From assembly GCA_050485785.1 (NCBI GenBank), contig JBJHCA010000029.1, positions 1-36,745 on the forward strand: a stretch of 36,745 nucleotides of DNA, read 5' to 3'. Within the stretch, counting starts at the first letter, position 1; each line of letters begins with the position of its first letter. The stretch comes from JBJHCA01 sp050485785. GTDB taxonomy: Bacteria; Bacteroidota; Bacteroidia; Chitinophagales; Saprospiraceae. The position numbers and the translations under genes were made by a program. Below, one piece after another: positions 32,990 to 36,745 of this stretch. The notes beneath the pieces are model-generated. The model had not been told where the DNA came from and made no database searches. It saw nothing but the letters and a program-made list of their open reading frames with translations.

Positions 32990-33016
32990 AGCTTCCCCGA
33001 ATTGACCGGAGAAGCT
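32990..33016. terminator. Bidirectional intrinsic terminator
   Basis: Stem AGCTTC-C-CCG (32990-32999) pairs with CGG-A-GAAGCT (33007-33016) with one C/A mismatch and a seven-base loop. It is followed by six Ts (33018-33023) on the + strand and preceded by seven As (32984-32990), which become a T-run on the - strand. It lies between the convergent transporter run and the TPR/gyrA run and can end both. Confidence 0.85.
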
Positions 33017-33062
33017 CTTTTTTGTGATAACTTTTTGTTTTAGAGCCGGAGAAGTTCCATCA

Positions 33063-34331
33063 TCAGTTGCCCTGTTGCAACGTATTCAGCCGATCGCGGT
33101 ATTCCTGGGCTTTTTCCAGATTATCCATATTGGCATAAATCCTCTGCAGAGCCACCAAAACATTGGGGTCGTTAGGATCTATGGCTTCAGCCTGAAGGAA
33201 GTAAGGAAGGGCTTTCTCAAACAATTCATTCACTTTCTTTTGCAGCGCTGAATAGCGTTGCGTGGCCTCGCGGGAATAATCGCGCTCCAGTTCAACCATT
33301 TCGCGGGTAATGTAAGCTGCGCGGTTGAAGTACAAGGCACCGATACTGTATATGGCATCACCAAATTCAGGGTTTATACCGATAGCCTGATTATAATACC
33401 TCATAGCCTGTTCAAAATAGTGTTCGGATTTCTCCTCATCGCCTTCTTCAAAAGTCTTTTGGTAGAGATTGTCGTACACGTTACCCAGCGTTGAATACAA
33501 GGTGGCATTGTCGGGTTCTCCGGCAATTGCACGCTCCAGTCTGCCTATGAGTGATTCCAGCTCACCCAGGCGGAGATAGTAATTGAGCTCGGCATACTGT
33601 AAGCCTTTATTGTCAGGGTATCTTTCCAAACCACGCTCCAGTACCTGAGCTGCACGCGGGTTGTCCTGATTCACGTAAATGGCTGCCAGTATTTCATATA
33701 CGCCGGGCAGGTCAGCTTCGTTTTCATACAAGTTTTCGAGCAGTGCCAGTGCACGGTCGTAGTTACCAACCTGGTAAGCCATAAAGGCCGTTCTGAATGC
33801 ATGTTCGTTGTATTGCTCCGGGTCGCTCAGCTCACTTTCGTATCCGCCTTCGGCCAGGGTGTTGTGTCCTTCAAAAACCAGATCAAAATACTCGAGTGCT
33901 TTTTGATGGTCACCAAGTTCGTAGTGATTAACGCCACCGTTTATTAGTAGAGCGGTAGCTTCTGCCAGGCCTGAAGATGCATCGCGCTCCTGATGTCTGC
34001 GTGTGGCAAGGCCCAGTGCTTTCTTGTAGTTTTGATAGCTCATTAATGCGTACTGAGGATTATTAGCGCCACCAATCTGCGGGTCTCTGAAAGCGGTGGA
34101 AAAAATGCTTCCGGCTTCTAGCCGGGCATTAAAGTCTTCAGCCCCTGCTTCGGTTTTAACAACTTCCGAGATAATGTTGACACCTTCTTTCAACTTTTCC
34201 ACATCGGTATTCAATGAGTTGTAGTATTGCACCACAGCATTTCGGGCCTGCCTGATCTCGCGATTTTGTGCATCAAGGCTGAGGGTTGCCATTATCAGCA
34301 TGGCTGAAAAGGCAAAAGTTAAATATTTCAT
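33063..34331 (-). CDS. Exported TPR protein downstream of gyrA
   Basis: 422 residues. Signal peptide about 1-21 (ends SLDAQ). The mature protein contains about six to eight TPR units (for example NHYELGDHQKALEYFDLVFE and IYVNQDNPRAAQVLERGLER), with a helical insertion late in the protein (ITREMVELERDYSREATQRY). It would be periplasmic and provide a protein-binding scaffold; no partner is known. It starts 66 bases after the gyrA stop and may be transcribed with it, an order seen in other Bacteroidota as I recall. It ends at the bidirectional terminator. Confidence 0.82.
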   Translation of the reverse strand: MKYLTFAFSAMLIMATLSLDAQNREIRQARNAVVQYYNSLNTDVEKLKEGVNIISEVVKTEAGAEDFNARLEAGSIFSTAFRDPQIGGANNPQYALMSYQNYKKALGLATRRHQERDASSGLAEATALLINGGVNHYELGDHQKALEYFDLVFEGHNTLAEGGYESELSDPEQYNEHAFRTAFMAYQVGNYDRALALLENLYENEADLPGVYEILAAIYVNQDNPRAAQVLERGLERYPDNKGLQYAELNYYLRLGELESLIGRLERAIAGEPDNATLYSTLGNVYDNLYQKTFEEGDEEKSEHYFEQAMRYYNQAIGINPEFGDAIYSIGALYFNRAAYITREMVELERDYSREATQRYSALQKKVNELFEKALPYFLQAEAIDPNDPNVLVALQRIYANMDNLEKAQEYRDRLNTLQQGN

Positions 34332-34397
34332 ATTTTACTTGTTTTCGGTTAACTGATTATATCAAATCCAGAAAAAACCATGCCATTTGGCTTTGAT

Positions 34398-36745
34398 TTA
34401 AACCTGTGGTTCGGAATCCGGTACGTCATCAAATGTGTCTGATCCGTCTTCACTGGCGGGAATTTCACCGATGATGATGTCCTCCTCGCTTTCTTTCACT
34501 AGCGTTACATCGGCTATTTCATCCCCGTCATTCATTCTAAACACCCTCACACCCTGAGTGTTCCTTCCGATAGTGCTGATGTCACTCACTGCCATGCGGA
34601 TTACGATACCCAGTTTACTGGTAATCATGAGCTGATCATCATCAGTAACACTCTTGATGGAAACCAACTCACCGGTTTTGTCGGTCACCTTGAGTGTATA
34701 AATACCCTTGCCTCCCCGATTGGTAATACGATACTCTTCTACCGGTGTGCGTTTGGCAAAGCCCTTTTCTGAAATCACCAGTACCTTGGTGTTCCCATCG
34801 TCGGGATCAACACAAATCATACCGACCACTTTTTCATCTTCCCGGTATGACCGTATACCGATAACCCCGGTTGCCTGACGCCCCATGGGTCGAACTGCCC
34901 CTTCGGGAAAACGAATGGCATAGCCACTTCGGTTGGCCAGCAGAATGTGGTTGTTGCCGTTGGTTAGTTTGGCTTCAATAAGGCTGTCGTTTTCATTGAT
35001 ATTTAATGCATTGATGCCGTTGGAACGAGGACGTGAGTATTCGATGGCCCGCGTTTTTTTGATGATACCGTTGGCTGTACAGAACACAATGAAGTTATTC
35101 TCGAGGAACTCTTTGTCGTCCAGATCTTTAAGAATGATGTAGGCCCTGATCTTTTCTTCCTTTGGAATAGCCAGGATATTCTGTATCACCCTGCCGGCAG
35201 CGTTTTTGTTGGCCTCCGGGATGTCGAATACCCGCAACCAATGGCATCTGCCTGATTCGGTGAAAAGAAGCAGGTAATTGTGGTTGGAAGCGGCAAACAT
35301 GTGTTCAATGTAATCCTCATCGCGGGTTTTACTTCCCCTTGATCCTTTACCGCCACGGCTCTGCAGCCTGTATTCGGAAGTGAGTGTTCGCTTGATATAG
35401 CCAAGGTGTGAGATAGACACTACCACATCATCGTCGGCAATGAGGTCCTCCATGCGAATATCAGACTCGCTGAATTCGATAGCAGTGCGGCGGTCGTCAC
35501 CATACTTGTCGCGCAGCTCAAGCAATTCATCCCTGGCAATCTGTCTTTGCAAGCTCACATTGGCCAACACTTCGCGAAACCAGGCTATTTTTTCCTGCAA
35601 CTCGTTGTACTCCAGCTTGATTTTGTCGCGTTCGAGGCCGGTAAGTCGCTGAAGGCGCATATCCAGAATGGCTTTGGCCTGGATCTCTGTCAGCACCAGA
35701 CCTTCGCTGATGTGGGTGAACTGATATGTGGTATTGGCGAAGAATGACTCTTTGTTTTCCAAAAAGTCTCCCCTCATCAAGCCCTCTTTAGCTTCTTCCG
35801 GATCTTTACTGGCCCTGATGAGTGCAATGATCTCATCGAGGTAATCCAGAGCTATGAGCAAACCTTCCAGAATATGTGCCCGCTCCAGTGCCTTGTTCAG
35901 GTCATACTGGGTTCTGCGGACGATCACTTCCAGACGGAATTTGATGAATTCCTCAATGATCTGCTTCAGGCTAAGCAAAATAGGCCTACCGGCCACCAGG
36001 GCGATATTGTTAATGCCGTAGGAGGTCTGCAATGGCGTGAACTTATAGAGCTTGCTGAGCACCACACTGGCCATGGCTTCGCGTTTCACTTCCACTACCA
36101 CACGCAGGCCGTTGCGATCTGATTCGTCGCGGATATCGGAAATACCTTCAATTTTCTTTTCGTTCACCAGGTCGGCCATCTTCATGATCATGGAAGCCTT
36201 GTTTACCTGGTAGGGTATTTCCTTAATGACGATCTGCTCACGTCCGCTGGGCAGGTTGATGATCTCTGCTTTTCCGCGAACCACCACCCTTCCGCGGCCG
36301 GTTTCGTAAGCCTCTTTAATACCGGATACTCCCTGGATAATTCCTCCCGTAGGGAAATCAGGGGCTTTGATGTACTGCATGAGGCCTTCCGTATCGATCT
36401 CCGGATTATCAATAGTAGCCGTGATGCCATCGATGACTTCGGTAAGATTGTGGGGGAGCATATTGGTGGCCATGCCTACAGCTATACCCGAAGCGCCGTT
36501 GATGAGCAGGTTGGGCAGGCGGGTTGGCAACACTACCGGCTCGGTGAGCGAGTCGTCAAAATTCAGGGCAAAATCAACCGTGTCTTTGTCGATATCGGCC
36601 AGAATTTCGTCGGCAATGCGCTGCAGCCTGGCTTCGGTATATCGCATAGCCGCCGGAGAATCGCCGTCCATGGAGCCGAAGTTACCCTGGCCATTGACCA
36701 GCGGATACCGAAGTGACCAGTCCTGAGCCATGCGCACCATGGCAT
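34398..36745 (-). CDS. gyrA: DNA gyrase subunit A, 5' end missing
   Basis: About 781 residues visible; the frame runs off the right edge, so about 90 N-terminal residues (including the quinolone-resistance region Ser83/Asp87 in E. coli numbering) are outside. The subunit cuts and rejoins DNA as part of the A2B2 gyrase that introduces negative supercoils. Seen: VNGQGNFGSMDGD, the catalytic Tyr in AAMRYTEAR (codon 36639-36641), and the GyrA-box QSRGGKG at 35343-35363, a one-residue variant of the common QRRGGKG that distinguishes gyrase from topoisomerase IV ParC. The C-terminal beta-pinwheel blades end in an acidic tail (SEDGSDTFDDVPDSEPQV). The TPR gene follows by 66 bases. Confidence 0.97.
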   Translation of the reverse strand, partial: AMVRMAQDWSLRYPLVNGQGNFGSMDGDSPAAMRYTEARLQRIADEILADIDKDTVDFALNFDDSLTEPVVLPTRLPNLLINGASGIAVGMATNMLPHNLTEVIDGITATIDNPEIDTEGLMQYIKAPDFPTGGIIQGVSGIKEAYETGRGRVVVRGKAEIINLPSGREQIVIKEIPYQVNKASMIMKMADLVNEKKIEGISDIRDESDRNGLRVVVEVKREAMASVVLSKLYKFTPLQTSYGINNIALVAGRPILLSLKQIIEEFIKFRLEVIVRRTQYDLNKALERAHILEGLLIALDYLDEIIALIRASKDPEEAKEGLMRGDFLENKESFFANTTYQFTHISEGLVLTEIQAKAILDMRLQRLTGLERDKIKLEYNELQEKIAWFREVLANVSLQRQIARDELLELRDKYGDDRRTAIEFSESDIRMEDLIADDDVVVSISHLGYIKRTLTSEYRLQSRGGKGSRGSKTRDEDYIEHMFAASNHNYLLLFTESGRCHWLRVFDIPEANKNAAGRVIQNILAIPKEEKIRAYIILKDLDDKEFLENNFIVFCTANGIIKKTRAIEYSRPRSNGINALNINENDSLIEAKLTNGNNHILLANRSGYAIRFPEGAVRPMGRQATGVIGIRSYREDEKVVGMICVDPDDGNTKVLVISEKGFAKRTPVEEYRITNRGGKGIYTLKVTDKTGELVSIKSVTDDDQLMITSKLGIVIRMAVSDISTIGRNTQGVRVFRMNDGDEIADVTLVKESEEDIIIGEIPASEDGSDTFDDVPDSEPQV

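Noticed and set aside
1..36745. Proteins with an exosortase-type C-terminal signal
   Set aside because: I checked the C-terminal ends of all called proteins; none has a motif, hydrophobic helix and basic end.
1..36745. CRISPR array, tRNA, rRNA, insertion sequence or phage genes
   Set aside because: No regular spaced repeats, cloverleaf, rRNA core sequence, transposase or phage structural gene was seen.

Overview
The window comes from a member of the Bacteroidota. Evidence: two secreted proteins end in type IX secretion (T9SS) sorting domains; there is a TamL-type Omp85 lipoprotein and a TonB-dependent receptor with an N-terminal carboxypeptidase-regulatory-like domain; several intergenic regions carry the phylum's -7 promoter box (TAnnTTTG); and there are Bacteroidota-typical genes such as DUF1599 and a BT_3928-like DoxX protein. 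Base composition looks even, and I see no rRNA, tRNA, transposase, phage gene or CRISPR. I cannot place it below phylum. A 10-base N run at 20613-20622 marks an assembly gap. Both window ends cut genes.

Layout. 1-4492 (+): TamL outer-membrane assembly protein (5' end missing), a small lipoprotein and an exported amidase. 4641-8459 (-): a large T9SS cargo protein, a MenI/YdiI-like thioesterase, and folP. 8508-12400 (+): a tight run of DUF1599, DoxX-like protein, an OppB-type permease with a large insertion, and shikimate kinase. 12390-15134 (-): a DUF6544-like protein and an unrecognised exported protein as a pair, then a DUF2306 membrane protein. 15367-16893 (+): a membrane class III adenylate cyclase. 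16906-18366 (-): a beta-lactamase-fold serine hydrolase with a T9SS tail. 18647-24100 (-): a likely three-gene envelope operon (giant TPR protein, plugless outer-membrane barrel, small barrel). 24260-27179 (-): threonylcarbamoyl-AMP synthase and a TonB-dependent receptor. 27388-28787 (-): a small exosortase-like transpeptidase and a four-helix membrane partner. 29025-32910 (+): YfcC-type carrier, POT peptide transporter and two small membrane proteins. 32990-33016: bidirectional terminator. 33063-36745 (-): TPR protein and gyrA (5' end missing).

Most of the window is core or near-core metabolism and envelope biogenesis. The best candidate for an undescribed system is the exosortase-like protein with its membrane partner at 27388-28787. 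It has the Cys/Arg/His catalytic set, its own divergent promoter, and no recognisable substrate in the window, in a genome that otherwise sorts surface proteins through T9SS. Secondary candidates are the TPR/barrel/barrel envelope operon, the permease with an extra domain, the duplicated DUF1599 protein beside folP, and two regulatory signatures: a 16-bp perfect palindrome at 15169-15184 and a decamer direct repeat at 18422-18450.
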